DNA of 64,000 nucleotides from Bog-159 sp963738375 (lineage in GTDB: Bacteria; Acidobacteriota; Terriglobia; Bryobacterales; Bryobacteraceae), in the NCBI GenBank assembly GCA_963738375.1, contig CAVTWL010000012.1:385537-449536 (forward strand), written 5' to 3'. Positions within the stretch are counted from its first letter, which is position 1, and every line of letters starts with the position of its first letter. This document shows positions 1 through 9,293 of this stretch, piece by piece. The notes under the pieces are model-generated. The model searched no databases and was not told the DNA's origin. It saw nothing but the letters and a program-made list of their open reading frames with translations. Position numbers and translations under genes: made by a program.

Positions 1-294
1 GTGGTAGTAGAGCTTGGTTGCTTCGGAGAAAAAGAGCAGAACGCCGGAAGTCAGCATCACCGCCAGGCTGCCAAACAGCCAGGGCCGGGTGTCAAGCCAG
101 ACTCGCGCCGCTGGCTGACGCTTCAAGCCAAGGCCGAATAGCCGCAGGTTCACGATCAGAACCGAGCCTCCGATGACCGCCAGCCCCAGCAGGTGGAAAG
201 ACTCGATGACGGGGAAGAGCCATTTTGAATCGCGGATGGCCTCGCCGATGGCGCCGTTCTCGCACATCGTGAAAAACGAGAGCACCGACATCAT
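1..294 (-). CDS. DUF6644-like integral membrane protein, 3' end cut by window edge
   Basis: The reading frame starts at ATG 294 and stays open to the window edge, giving at least 98 residues. It shows hydrophobic helices and a motif WLFPVIESFHLLGLA followed by NLRLFG. The same pattern (PIVESVHVLTL, DLRLAG) occurs in the upstream gene, so the two are paralogues. The ATG overlaps the upstream stop in an ATGA junction, so the pair is translationally coupled. The family is of unknown function; some members sit next to redox or copper proteins. Recognition of the family is by motif only. Confidence 0.6.
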   Translation of the reverse strand, partial: MMSVLSFFTMCENGAIGEAIRDSKWLFPVIESFHLLGLAVIGGSVLIVNLRLFGLGLKRQPAARVWLDTRPWLFGSLAVMLTSGVLLFFSEATKLYYH

Positions 295-812
295 GTTTGT
301 TTCTCGAACCAGTTATAGGCGATCATCCGGCCGCACACCACGATGCTGGCCCACAGCAGCAGCGAGATGCCGCCGGCCAGGCGTGCGCGCAATGGCGGTA
401 CGCGGTCGCGATCCCACGCCGCCATGTTCCGGCCAGCCGTAAAGTGGAAGACCGCCGTGTTGGCCCCCGCCAGCAGCAGGAAGGCTACTTTCAGACGGAA
501 GAAGATGTTCAGGTAAGTCTTGACCGGAATGGCGTAGAACAGCAGCGAACCGCTGACCACCATCACCAGGAACCCGGCGATCGTCCAGGGGACCAGGCGC
601 TCCACCACTTCTGAAGCCGCGCTCTCGCGCAGCGTGATGCCGGCCAGCCGCAGGTCCATGAAAATGACCATGCCCAGAAACAAACATAGCGTCAGCACGT
701 GAACCGACTCCACAATTGGATAGACCCAGATGGACTCGTGAAGCGCGATGCTCCACGGCGTCGATTCGAGCCAACGGCAAAATGCAAGCACGGAAGAGAC
801 TCCCCAGGACAC
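291..812 (-). CDS. DUF6644-like integral membrane protein
   Basis: 173 residues with four to five predicted transmembrane helices (around residues 30-55, 75-98, 108-128 and 145-165). It carries the motif PIVESVHVLTLCLFLG and MDLRLAG shared with the downstream paralogue. The start is GTG at 812; alignment with the paralogue supports a start here, since both have 31-34 residues before the IES motif. On the coding strand a TATAAT-like box sits only three bases before the GTG, so a shorter or leaderless start cannot be excluded. Function is not known. Confidence 0.65.
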   Translation of the reverse strand: MSWGVSSVLAFCRWLESTPWSIALHESIWVYPIVESVHVLTLCLFLGMVIFMDLRLAGITLRESAASEVVERLVPWTIAGFLVMVVSGSLLFYAIPVKTYLNIFFRLKVAFLLLAGANTAVFHFTAGRNMAAWDRDRVPPLRARLAGGISLLLWASIVVCGRMIAYNWFEKQT

Positions 813-836
813 TCAATTATACATGGCAGGCTGCGC

Positions 837-2126
837 TTAGATCGGCTCCGCCGGAGCCGGCGCCGGAACATCGGCGGGTGACTGTGCGCGGAGAGTCCAC
901 AGATGGTAAACGCCGTAAAGGGAGCAGCCCAGCGCGACGGCGGCCACCGCATTCATGAGCAGCACTCCTACGGCGGTTGCCAGGAAAGCGGTGGCATCCA
1001 GGCGCCGCATCTTCGGGAGCCGCTTCCACGTGCTCCACTCCAGCAGTCCGATGCCGACCCACGCGGTGACGGCCGCCAGCGCGGCCGTCGGAATGCGGGC
1101 TATGGCTTGCCCGCCCAGGGCCACCAGGGCCAACAGAATGGCGGCATGCGCCAGGTTCGACACCCGCGTCGTCGCGCCGCAGCGAACGCTAGCCAGGCTC
1201 CGGGCCGGGATGCCCACGCTCATCGGCGCGCCAAACATCGCGGCCGCTATGTTGGCGATCCCGTACGCTCCCAGTTCGCGATCGGCGTCGGCGCGCTGCG
1301 GCGGACGGTGCCGCCCGCGGAAGTGATCCACCACGCGGGACGTCAGCAGAATGTTTACCGAAGAAACCAAGGCCAGCCCAAGACCCGATGGGATGACCGT
1401 CCAAATGTCGGCGGCGCTCCATGAAAACCCGGCGAAGGGAGGCAGGCGGAAACCAATGGTCCCTACCAACCCTTGCTTGACGCCCAGCATAACCGCCACT
1501 CCCGTCCCTGCGAGAATGCCCAGCAGTGGGCTCGGAAGGCGCGCATTAAGGCGCGCGGAGAGCAGCGATACGGCCATAACTCCGAGGCTGATGGCAATCG
1601 TCGCGAAATGCGCTTCGGCGGCATGCGCCAGCACCACGGCCGTTTGGTAGATCAGATTCGACGACGTGCGGTCAAGCGCCGCATGGACCCCCAGCATGGC
1701 GGAAAGCTGGGTGAGCACCATCATGGCCCCGATGCCGCAGGAAAAGCCGGTCACCACGGCGTGGGGGACTTGCAGAATGTAGCGGCCGAGTTGCAGCACC
1801 GCGAAAACCATCATGAAGACCGCGGCCACCAGGCATACCTGAGCAGCCCCGCCGGTACCGTGCTGCGCGACCGCCAGGGCGATAAACGGAACCGTGGCGC
1901 TGGCGGTGCCTCCAATCAACACGGGGTTACGTCCCAATAGCGCCGTGAGCGGCGCGGTGACAACCGAGGTGACGATGCCCAATAACGGAGGCAATCCCAT
2001 CATCGAGGCCAGCGCCAACCCATAGGGCAGGGCAATCAGCGCGGCAATCAAGCCGCCCGAGAGATCGCCCGCAAACGCGCGCCAGGAGTAGCGGTCGCGG
2101 CGCCCCGCCTTCAGGCGTTGAAGCAC
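837..2126 (-). CDS. SulP-family anion transporter lacking a STAS domain
   Basis: Polytopic inner-membrane protein of about 430 residues in the SulP/SLC26 family, which moves sulfate, bicarbonate or other anions. Typical elements are DLSGGLIAALIALPYGLALA near the N terminus, then LLGRNPVLIGGTASATVPF and GIANIAAAMFGAPMSVG. SulP proteins usually end in a cytosolic STAS domain of about 120 residues; here the frame ends shortly after the last helix, so STAS is absent. I chose GTG 2126 because the open frame further upstream reads through the preceding aminotransferase gene; this start overlaps that gene's stop by 16 bases. The substrate cannot be told from sequence. Confidence 0.8.
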   Translation of the reverse strand: MLQRLKAGRRDRYSWRAFAGDLSGGLIAALIALPYGLALASMMGLPPLLGIVTSVVTAPLTALLGRNPVLIGGTASATVPFIALAVAQHGTGGAAQVCLVAAVFMMVFAVLQLGRYILQVPHAVVTGFSCGIGAMMVLTQLSAMLGVHAALDRTSSNLIYQTAVVLAHAAEAHFATIAISLGVMAVSLLSARLNARLPSPLLGILAGTGVAVMLGVKQGLVGTIGFRLPPFAGFSWSAADIWTVIPSGLGLALVSSVNILLTSRVVDHFRGRHRPPQRADADRELGAYGIANIAAAMFGAPMSVGIPARSLASVRCGATTRVSNLAHAAILLALVALGGQAIARIPTAALAAVTAWVGIGLLEWSTWKRLPKMRRLDATAFLATAVGVLLMNAVAAVALGCSLYGVYHLWTLRAQSPADVPAPAPAEPI

Positions 2127-3286
2127 TGGGCGGCGGCTTCGCGGAACTTGGCCATATCGTCGCGCGTGCCTACGGTGACGCGCACCCAGGTGGGCCACGA
2201 GGGCCACACGCGGCCGATGTAGACCTTGTGTTTCGCCATCGCCTCGTAGAACTCCCTGCCGGGCCGCTTCACGTTCATCATGATCATGTTGGCTTCCGAC
2301 GGCAGGAATTCGATTTTGTTCTTGTCCAGGAACTCCATGGTGTCGTTGCGGATGGCGGCGATGGTCGCGCGCCGCTCCGCAATCACGGTTTTGGACTTGA
2401 GGCTGGCGTTGGCCCCCACCATGGCCGTGACGGGCAGCGCGCCGGCCGTGTAGACGTTCATCTTCTGAAGAAGGTCGGGGCGGGCCAGCACTGCCCCCGC
2501 CCGCAGGCCTGCCATGCCGTAGAGCTTGGAGAAGGTGCGCAGAATGATGACGTCCTTATCCGCGGCCACCAGATAGGAACTCATGACCGCGTTCTGGGAC
2601 AAGTGGATATAGGCTTCGTCCAGGAGAATGATGGATCCGGCGGGCTTATTCTCAACCAGCCACTCGACGTCTGCCTTCGCGGTGATGGTGCCGGTCGGAT
2701 TGTTTGGATTGCAAACGTAGATCACGCCCGGAGTGGCGTGGGCGGCGGCCATGGCTTTCACGTCGTGAGCGCCGGTGCCTTTGACCAGCGGCACGTTGAT
2801 GACCGGCGCGCCGATGAATTGCGCCGCGCGTCCGCCCGCTTCGTAACCGGGGTCGCCTACCACAAACGGCCGGTCTTTCGAACAGAAGGCCAACACCGCG
2901 CGATGCAGCGGATCGCTCGATCCGGCAAACGCCTGCACGTAGCTCTCCCGCGGATTGTTGGAGAATTTGACGCCTTCCTGTTCGGCCAGGGTGGACGCCA
3001 TGGCGAAGGTCTCCTCATAGAGGTAGCGGCCGCCTTTTTGCACGATTGCGTGGATGGCCTCGGCGGCTTCGGGACACGGACCCATGGGGTTCTCGTTGGC
3101 GTTGATCTTCACCGCGTCCGGAGGCATGTTGTGCACCATGGAAAGCTGGGCCAGGGCGCGCTCGTTGTAGAACGGCAAAGCCGCGCCGGCGGCCAACAGG
3201 GAAGCCAACTTGTGGAAGCCGCGGCGAGAGAAGCCCGCGTTCAAAGCATCACGTTCCGATTGTTTGGTGTTGGAGCCACCAGTCAT
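2111..3286 (-). CDS. Tat-leader PLP aminotransferase, histidinol-phosphate aminotransferase-like
   Basis: Fold-type I PLP aminotransferase of about 391 residues. Visible motifs are NANENPMGP, CNPNNPTG, LLDEAYIHL and the Schiff-base lysine segment RTFSKLYGMAGLRAG, as in HisC-like enzymes. The N terminus carries SRRGFHKLASLLAAGAA, a twin-arginine signal followed by a hydrophobic stretch, so the enzyme is predicted to be exported. The start is ATG 3286, preceded by an AGGAG ribosome site seven bases upstream; earlier in-frame ATGs lack one. Export makes a role in histidine synthesis unlikely. A periplasmic role on an amino-acid or amine substrate is inferred only. Confidence 0.85.
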   Translation of the reverse strand: MTGGSNTKQSERDALNAGFSRRGFHKLASLLAAGAALPFYNERALAQLSMVHNMPPDAVKINANENPMGPCPEAAEAIHAIVQKGGRYLYEETFAMASTLAEQEGVKFSNNPRESYVQAFAGSSDPLHRAVLAFCSKDRPFVVGDPGYEAGGRAAQFIGAPVINVPLVKGTGAHDVKAMAAAHATPGVIYVCNPNNPTGTITAKADVEWLVENKPAGSIILLDEAYIHLSQNAVMSSYLVAADKDVIILRTFSKLYGMAGLRAGAVLARPDLLQKMNVYTAGALPVTAMVGANASLKSKTVIAERRATIAAIRNDTMEFLDKNKIEFLPSEANMIMMNVKRPGREFYEAMAKHKVYIGRVWPSWPTWVRVTVGTRDDMAKFREAAAQCFNA

Positions 3287-3474
3287 TTCGATCTCCTCTT
3301 CGAGTGACATTCTTGGGATCGCGCCCAAACCATGCGCTCAGACCAGGGAGCCAGCCTTCGGAAATCCCGTGCGTGGGGAAACCCTTGCGGGCGCCGAAGT
3401 TTTCTCAGTATAGCACCGGCGGATCGGGGCGGCGGCCGTTTAAGAAGCTATGTTTAAGAAGCTATGATTGTTTC

Positions 3475-4940
3475 ATGACTTGGGCCCGGACCACCTTAAG
3501 CGTGATCTCAATAGCGGCAGCGGCGGCCGCGCAAACCGCACCTCCGCTGAAGGAAATTACGGACCATCTAAGACCGAACGATTTGAAGGCGGATGTTTCG
3601 TTCCTGGCTTCGGATGCCCTGCAGGGCCGGGCGACGCCATCGCCAGGGTTGGACGTTGCGGCCGAATACATCGCCGCGCAGTTCCGGCGCGCGGGCTTGG
3701 ACCCGGCGGGCGACGATGGCTATTTTCAGTCGGCGCAGTATGCCAGCGTCACTCCCGTACTGGAGGGACTGACGGTCACGCTCGACATGGGCGGCAAGAC
3801 CGTGGAACTGCATAAGGACTTCGCCCTCCAGCAAGCCGCCGCCACCGATTTGAAGGGCGCCGCGGTATTGAAGGTGATGGGGGGGGATACGGCTGCGATG
3901 GCGGCCTTGACCCCGGAGCAGGTCCGGGGCAAAGTGCTGGCCTTGGATTTGCCGGATGGGTCGAAATCGTTTGGCGTGCTGCGGCAGCTTCCCGCGCTCA
4001 CCGCGCGCTTACAGCCGGCGCTGGTGGTGCTGCTGCGCAAGAGCTCGGTACCGGTAAATGCAGGGCCGCGCCTGCGCGAAGTGGCATCGCCGCCTGCGCC
4101 GGCCGTACTGGTGGTCTGGGACGAAGGCATGCGCGCCGCGCTGACGGCGGGGGCCGCGTTGACGGTTCACATTGCGCGCCCGTTTCTACGCCGGTAAGGC
4201 TGCACAATGTCGTGGGTGTTTTGCGCGGGGCCGACCCCACGCTGCGCGATACCTACGTGATGGTGACCGCGCATTACGACCACTTGGGAGTGCGCGGAAT
4301 AGGCGAGGGCGATCATATTTACAACGGCGCCAACGACGACGGCAGCGGCACCGCCTCGGTGATCGAAATCGCCAACGCCCTGTCGGTCGTGCCGCGCCCC
4401 AAACGATCGATCGTGTTCGTCACGTTTTTCGGCGAGGAGCTGGGCCTGGTCGGATCGCGCTATTACGGAGCGCATCCGGTGTTTCCGCTCGCCAAGACCG
4501 TGGCGGATTTGAACCTGGAGCAGGTCGGTCGCACCGATGTGGACGGCGGATCGAGCGTGGGGTTGGTGAACGTCACCGGGTACGATTTCTCGACACTAAC
4601 CGACGCCGTGCGCGAGGCCGGCAAGCAAACCGGGCTCAAGGTGGAAAAAAACGAGAAGCTCAACGTCCAGTTTTTTGCCCAGAGCGACAATCAGGCGCTG
4701 GCGGACGCGGGGGTGCCGGCGCACACGCTTTCGGTGGGCTACATGTTTCCGGATTACCACAAGCCGGGCGATGAATGGCAGAAACTGGACTATGACAATC
4801 TGGCCAAAGTCGATCGAACGGTGGCCCTGGCGGTGATGAGCGTCGCCAACAGCATCGAGGCTCCGCTGTGGAAGAAGGACGACCCAGCGACCGCTAAATA
4901 TGTTAAAGCGCGGCAGGACTCTCTGGCCGCCGGGCACTAA
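3475..4940 (+). CDS. M28-family zinc peptidase, secreted (one frameshift)
   Basis: About 488 residues if one frameshift near 4185 is bridged. An N-terminal hydrophobic leader (TTLSVISIAAAAAA) suggests export. A PA-like region follows, then the M28 catalytic part with zinc-ligand motifs TAHYDHLG, NGANDDGSG, FFGEELGLVGS and ADLNLEQVGR, and a final MFPDYHKPGD histidine. The first frame stops at 4195 and the second resumes with STPVRLHNVVG, which joins smoothly if one base is missing near CGCCCGTTT. Members are aminopeptidases or glutaminyl cyclase-like enzymes. The break is most likely a sequence error. Confidence 0.85.
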
Positions 4941-4988
4941 CCGGCCGGCCCGCACAAGCGCGGTATCATGTCTAGCGGAGGATTTGCC

Positions 4989-5756
4989 GTGTCCGCAAGA
5001 TTCGTATGGTACGAGCTGATGACCAGCGACGCCCAGGCCGCTGAGTCTTTTTATAAAGCCGTCGTCGGTTGGGAAACCCGCGACTCCGGCATGACCGATC
5101 GCTCTTATACTTTGCTCTTGGCCGGATCGAGCATGGTTGGTGGCTTACTGCCCACGCCGCCGGCAGCCGCGGGAGCTCCGCCAGCCTGGTTCGGCTACAT
5201 CGGGGTGGACGACGTCGACCAATATGCGGACAAGGTGACGGCGGCGGGAGGCGCCGTGCATCACCCCCCCGAAGACATCCCGATGGTGGGACGGTTTGCC
5301 GTGATGGCCGATCCGGACGGCGCGATGTTTGTGCTGTTCAAGGGAACCAGCGAGATGGGGCCTCCGCCCGTACCGCCCAACGCGCCCGGATATACCGGTT
5401 GGCACGAACTGCATGCCGCGGACGGCGCCAAGGCCTGGGAATTTTATTCCGGACTTTTCGGCTGGACGAAAGTCGACACCATGGATATGGGTCCGATGGG
5501 CGTGTACCAGATCTTCTCCACCGGAGCGCAGGGCGGGGCGCCGGACGGCGGCATGATGACTAAGATGCCCCTATCGCCGGTGCCCTTCTGGCTGTATTAT
5601 TTCAATGTGGATGCCATCGACGCCGCTGCCGCGCGCGCCAAGGCTAACGGCGGCAAGATCCTCAATGGTCCGCACGAAGTACCTGGCGGACTTTGGATCG
5701 TGATGTGTATGGACCCCCAGGGCGCCGCGTTCGCCATGGTCGCCCCGAAGCGCTAA
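4989..5756 (+). CDS. Two-domain VOC (glyoxalase/bleomycin-resistance-like) protein
   Basis: 255 residues with two vicinal-oxygen-chelate modules, about residues 3-120 and 130-250. Each opens with a W-E/H-L segment (FVWYELMT and GWHELHA) and closes with ADPDGAMFVLF and MDPQGAAFAMV. Such tandem proteins are common in soil bacteria and usually have no assigned substrate. The start is GTG 4989, chosen because a GGAGG ribosome site lies seven bases upstream; the in-frame ATG 4968 has none. The stop overlaps the convergent AHSA1 gene by four bases. Confidence 0.8.
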   Translation: MSARFVWYELMTSDAQAAESFYKAVVGWETRDSGMTDRSYTLLLAGSSMVGGLLPTPPAAAGAPPAWFGYIGVDDVDQYADKVTAAGGAVHHPPEDIPMVGRFAVMADPDGAMFVLFKGTSEMGPPPVPPNAPGYTGWHELHAADGAKAWEFYSGLFGWTKVDTMDMGPMGVYQIFSTGAQGGAPDGGMMTKMPLSPVPFWLYYFNVDAIDAAAARAKANGGKILNGPHEVPGGLWIVMCMDPQGAAFAMVAPKR

Positions 5757-6223
5757 GCCTGCGCCATCGGGTCGATCCGCTCGTAGCTTCGCTCCATGCC
5801 GGCTTCCATATTGGTGGCCAGCATGCCGTCGCGTGTTTTGGCGTCGGGCAGGGTCATTCGCAATGTCAGTAACGTGCCGGCGCCATCTGGCTCAAAGCGC
5901 GCCTCCACGTGATTGTCAGGCGTTCTGTCGGGCAGGAACATCCGTTCGACGTGGACGATGCGCTGGTACGGTTCCAACTCCAGGTATTCGCCGGTGAGGT
6001 GGAAGGCGGCGCCCTTTCCGTTGACCCACTCGAAACGGATCTGGCCGCCAGGGCGCGCGTCGCTAATACAGACCGGCATGGTCCAGCCATCGGGGCCCAG
6101 CAGCCATTTTTGCAGTAAAGCGGCCTCCGTGTGCGCGCGGTACACCGCTTCGGGCGGCGAGGCGAAATGCCGTGTGACTACGATATGGCGATCGCCTTCC
6201 GTTTTCATGGTCAATTTGTTCAT
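5753..6223 (-). CDS. AHSA1/SRPBCC-domain protein
   Basis: 156 residues of the SRPBCC (START-like) fold: RHFASPPEAVYRAHTEAALL at the N terminus, then WLLGPDGWTMP and a C-terminal helix with GMLATNMEAGMERSYERID. Proteins of this type bind small hydrophobic ligands and are often encoded behind an ArsR regulator. The ATG at 6223 overlaps the upstream arsR-type stop as ATGA and has an AAAGGA ribosome site, so the two genes form a coupled operon. The ligand is unknown. Confidence 0.85.
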   Translation of the reverse strand: MNKLTMKTEGDRHIVVTRHFASPPEAVYRAHTEAALLQKWLLGPDGWTMPVCISDARPGGQIRFEWVNGKGAAFHLTGEYLELEPYQRIVHVERMFLPDRTPDNHVEARFEPDGAGTLLTLRMTLPDAKTRDGMLATNMEAGMERSYERIDPMAQA

Positions 6224-6573
6224 CGTTTTTTCCTTTTGTTGTTTCGGGTGTTGGTCTCGATCCCTTCCAAAACCTGGTCCAGCCGGTCGTAATTCCGTTC
6301 CATCGCTTGGCGCAGCGTGTGCAGCCACTGATCGATAGGCTGAATGCCGGCTTTCGCCAGGCGGCAGGGCCGCTTGGTTCCTTCCACTCGCCGTACGATC
6401 AGGCCGGCGTTTTCAAGGACCTTTAAGTGGCGTGAGACGGCAGGCTGAGTCATGGCGAATGGCTCGGCAAGATCCATGACGGTGGCTTCGCCGGCCGCGA
6501 GCCGGGCGAGAATGGCGCGGCGTGTCGGATCGGAGAGGGCGGAGAAGGCGGCATCCAGTTGTTGAGTGACCAT
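6220..6573 (-). CDS. ArsR-family transcriptional regulator
   Basis: 117 residues with a winged helix-turn-helix: FSALSDPTRRAILARLAAGEATVMDLA, then FAMTQPAVSRHLKVLENAGLIVRR as recognition helix and wing. No cysteine metal site is visible, so this is the metal-independent SRPBCC-associated subgroup and not a true arsenic sensor. It is the first gene of a two-gene operon with the AHSA1 protein. A perfect palindrome lies four bases in front of its start codon and is a likely autoregulatory operator. Confidence 0.9.
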   Translation of the reverse strand: MVTQQLDAAFSALSDPTRRAILARLAAGEATVMDLAEPFAMTQPAVSRHLKVLENAGLIVRRVEGTKRPCRLAKAGIQPIDQWLHTLRQAMERNYDRLDQVLEGIETNTRNNKRKKR

Positions 6574-6576
6574 TCT

Positions 6577-6602
6577 GTTATATAATTGTAGTGTTATATA
6601 AC
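6577..6602. promoter_or_regulatory. Perfect inverted repeat, probable ArsR operator and promoter
   Basis: Arms GTTATATAA (6577-6585) and TTATATAAC (6594-6602) are exact reverse complements with an 8-base spacer, four bases upstream of the arsR-type ATG (6573). The block is AT-rich inside very GC-rich DNA and contains TATAAT-like hexamers on both strands. Position and symmetry suit a dimeric winged-helix repressor that controls its own operon. Binding is inferred. Confidence 0.7.
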
Positions 6603-6668
6603 AAGCCGCTTATGTCAAGCGAAAAGTGTACTGAAGCGGGGGCGGGATACCGCCAATGGGGACGCCGG

Positions 6669-7166
6669 CTACAGATCTGATCCGGGAATGGTCCAGCCGG
6701 TGCTGAGTTTGTCGTAGGTGGTGGCGAGATCCTCGGGAAGGACGCGGGTTTCGCCAACCGTGGTCATGAAGTTGGCGTCGGCGACCCAACGAGGCAGGGC
6801 GTGCAGGTGGACATGTCCGGCGACGCCCGCGCCGGCGGCTTTGCCGATGTTCAAGCCCAGGTTCAGGCCGTCCGGCTGATAATGAGCGCGGAGGTTGGCT
6901 TCGGCCTGGCGCGCCAGCAGGATCATTTCGGTGAGAGTCTCCGGGGGAAGCTGCTGCAGAGTCGCGGCATGCGCGAAGGGGACTACCATGAGGTGGCCCG
7001 ATGTATAAGGGAAGCGGTTCAGAATTACGAAATTGAGCTGGGCGCGAAAAAGAATCAGATTCTCGCGATCATGCTGCTGCGCGGGCAGGGCGCAGAAAAT
7101 GCAATCCGGCGCCCGGTCCGCCGTGGTCACATACTGATAACGCCACGGGCTCCAAAGGTGCTCCAT
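6669..7166 (-). CDS. HIT-family nucleotide hydrolase/transferase
   Basis: 165 residues with the histidine-triad motif GHVHLHALPRW near residue 118. The N terminus MEHLWSPWRYQYV with DCIFCAL (Cys-x2-Cys) is typical of the Ap4A phosphorylase-like branch found in Acidobacteria and Actinobacteria. These cytosolic enzymes act on dinucleoside polyphosphates or AMP conjugates. The gene lies eight bases behind the HU/IHF-like gene and is probably co-transcribed with it. The exact substrate is unresolved. Confidence 0.85.
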   Translation of the reverse strand: MEHLWSPWRYQYVTTADRAPDCIFCALPAQQHDRENLILFRAQLNFVILNRFPYTSGHLMVVPFAHAATLQQLPPETLTEMILLARQAEANLRAHYQPDGLNLGLNIGKAAGAGVAGHVHLHALPRWVADANFMTTVGETRVLPEDLATTYDKLSTGWTIPGSDL

Positions 7167-7174
7167 ACCGCCGC

Positions 7175-7498
7175 TTACAGCGTCGGCGCGTTGTCGCCGG
7201 GAACTTCGGCCGGCGCGGTAGCGGAAGTATTGACGACGTCCTTCAGTTCCTTGCTCGGCTTGAAGTACGGGATTTTCTTGGCGGGCACTTCGACACGCGC
7301 GCCGGTCTTCGGGTTGCGGCCGATGCGCGGCTGGCGCTGGCGCGTTCGGAAGCTGCCGAAACCTCGAATCTCGATCTTGTCGCCGGTGCGAAGCGAACGC
7401 ACGATACTGTCAAAAATGGCCTCCACGATAACTTCGGATTCTTTCCGGGTCATCTCCACTACACGGGAGACCTCTTCAATCAGATCGGCCTTGGTCAT
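7175..7498 (-). CDS. HU/IHF-family DNA-binding protein
   Basis: 107 residues. It matches the bacterial histone-like fold: MTKADLIEEVSRVV at the N terminus, GDKIEIRGFGSF, then the DNA-binding arm motif GRNPKTGARVEVPAKKIPYFKPSKEL. A short Thr/Ala/Pro tail follows. The arm sequence is closer to IHF-beta-like proteins than to E. coli HU. I chose ATG 7498, with AAGGAG nine bases upstream, over the TTG two codons earlier. Direction and spacing suggest an rpsA-ihf-hit transcription unit, an arrangement recalling the rpsA-ihfB linkage of other bacteria. Confidence 0.9.
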   Translation of the reverse strand: MTKADLIEEVSRVVEMTRKESEVIVEAIFDSIVRSLRTGDKIEIRGFGSFRTRQRQPRIGRNPKTGARVEVPAKKIPYFKPSKELKDVVNTSATAPAEVPGDNAPTL

Positions 7499-7565
7499 GT
7501 GCAATTTCTCCTTGTTGTTCTCAAGCCGTTACAGCAGTATCTCTTGAAGCGGCCAATTTTGCAAG

Positions 7566-9293
7566 CTATTCTCCGCCGCGATTCTTGAGGCCAAGCACTT
7601 CTTCGATAGTAGCAGCCCCCGCCGCGGCTTGCCGTTGGTAGTCCGCCAGGCGCCCTTTCTCTTCGTCATGGGCAACCGCTTTCAGACTCAAACCGATTTT
7701 TTTGTCCGCCTCGCTCATTTTCAATATCTTGAAATCGAACTCCTGCCCAACGGAAACGGGAGCCTCGGCCGCCCGGCGTCCGGAGTATCCAGGAACTTCC
7801 GAAAAATGGCAGAGCCCTTCCACTCCGTCCGCCAATTCCACAAATGCCCCGAACCCGGCCAGGCGGGTTACGCGGCCGTGTACGATATCGCCAACCTGAT
7901 GCGTTTGCAGATACGTTTCCCAGGCGTCGGGCTGAAGCTGCTTGATGCCGAGCGAGAGGCGATGGCCCTTGGCGTCGATGTTCAGGATGGCGGCCTGCAC
8001 CAGTTGGCCTTTTTTCAGAATCTCCGAGGGGTGCTTAACCCGCTTGGTCCAGGAAAGATCGGAGACGTGGACCAGGCCGTCGATGCCTTCCTCGATTTCG
8101 ATGAAGGCGCCGAATTCGGTCATATTGCGGACGCGGCCTTCCACCACCGAGCCGATGCTGTAGCGGCTTTCGATGGTGGTCCAGGGGTTCGCTTCGAGTT
8201 GCTTCAGGCCGAGCGAAATGCGCCGGTCACGCGGATTAACTTCGAGCACCACCGATTCCACCTGATCGCCCGGCTTTACCACTTTGGACGGATGCTTCAT
8301 GCGCCGCGACCACGTCATTTCGCTGATGTGGATCAGGCCTTCAACGCCGGGCTCCAGTTCGACGAAAGCGCCGTAATCGGTCACATTCACGACTCGGCCG
8401 ATGACGCGCGCGCCCAACGGGATATGCGTTCCGCCACGCCCTCCCACGGGTCCGGAGCCATTTGCTGCAGGTCCGAGCGAGACGCGCTCCTTGGCGCGAT
8501 CGAACTTTAGAACCTGTACGGTGACTGGTATCGCCCAGGTGTCGAGGACTTCGGAGGGATGGGCGACCCGGCCCTAGGAGATGTCGGTAACATGCAGAAG
8601 GCCGTCGATTCCTCCTAGATCGATGAAAGCACCGTATTCGGTCAGATTTTTGACGATGCCGGTGACGACAGCGCCTTCACGGATCATGCCGAGAGTGGTG
8701 CTCTTGCGCGGAATCGACTTCTTCCTCAACGGCCAGCTTTCGCGAAACCACCGACATTGCCGCGCTTCCGGTTGAGTTTGACGATTTTGACCGGAATGTC
8801 CTGGCCGATGAACTGATCGAGGTTGATGGATGGGCCGCGGATCGACCTGCGAGCCCGGCATGAAGGCGCCGACGCCGACATCGACGGAAAGTCCGCCTTT
8901 GACGCGCCCGATGACGTGGCCGAGAATGACCAACTGATCTTCGTACGCCTTCTCCAGGTTATCCCACACGCGGATGCGGGCGGCCTTGGAATGCGACAGC
9001 AGCGTGTAGCCTTCGGGACGCTCGCCATGATCGAACATGACGTCGATGACATCGCCGACATGGACGTTGGCTTCCCCGGTCGGACCGAAGAACTGGTCGA
9101 TGGGTACCAGGCCTTCGGACTTGTAGCCGAAGTCCACGATGACATCTTTCGCGGTGACCTTAAGTACGGTGCCCTGCAGCACCTCGCCTTCGGCGGGGGC
9201 CAGATGGGTATACTCGTCGAGCAAAGACTCGTAGCTTTCGCTATCGGGTTGGACCGCTTCGTCCACCTGTTCTTTGCCCTCATCGACGGCCAT
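7566..9293 (-). CDS. rpsA: 30S ribosomal protein S1 (four frameshifts and one in-frame stop)
   Basis: About 575 residues with six S1 RNA-binding domains in order: LQGTVLKVTAKDVIVDFGYKS, VILGHVIGRVKGG, VVTGIVKNLTEYGAFIDLG, ARVIGRVVNVTDYGAFVELE, VVEGRVRNMTEFGAFIEIE and IVHGRVTRLAGFGAFVELA. The start ATG 9293 has a GGAGG site nine bases upstream. Frame breaks lie near 8840, 8745, 8475 and 8425. An amber codon at 8574-8576 replaces the conserved Trp of a DISW motif. S1 binds mRNA on the small ribosomal subunit and should be essential, so these breaks are most likely sequence errors. Confidence 0.88.

Noticed and set aside
7566..9293. rpsA as a true pseudogene
   Set aside because: S1 is essential in most bacteria, the protein is conserved on both sides of each break, and similar breaks occur across many genes, so sequence error is more likely.
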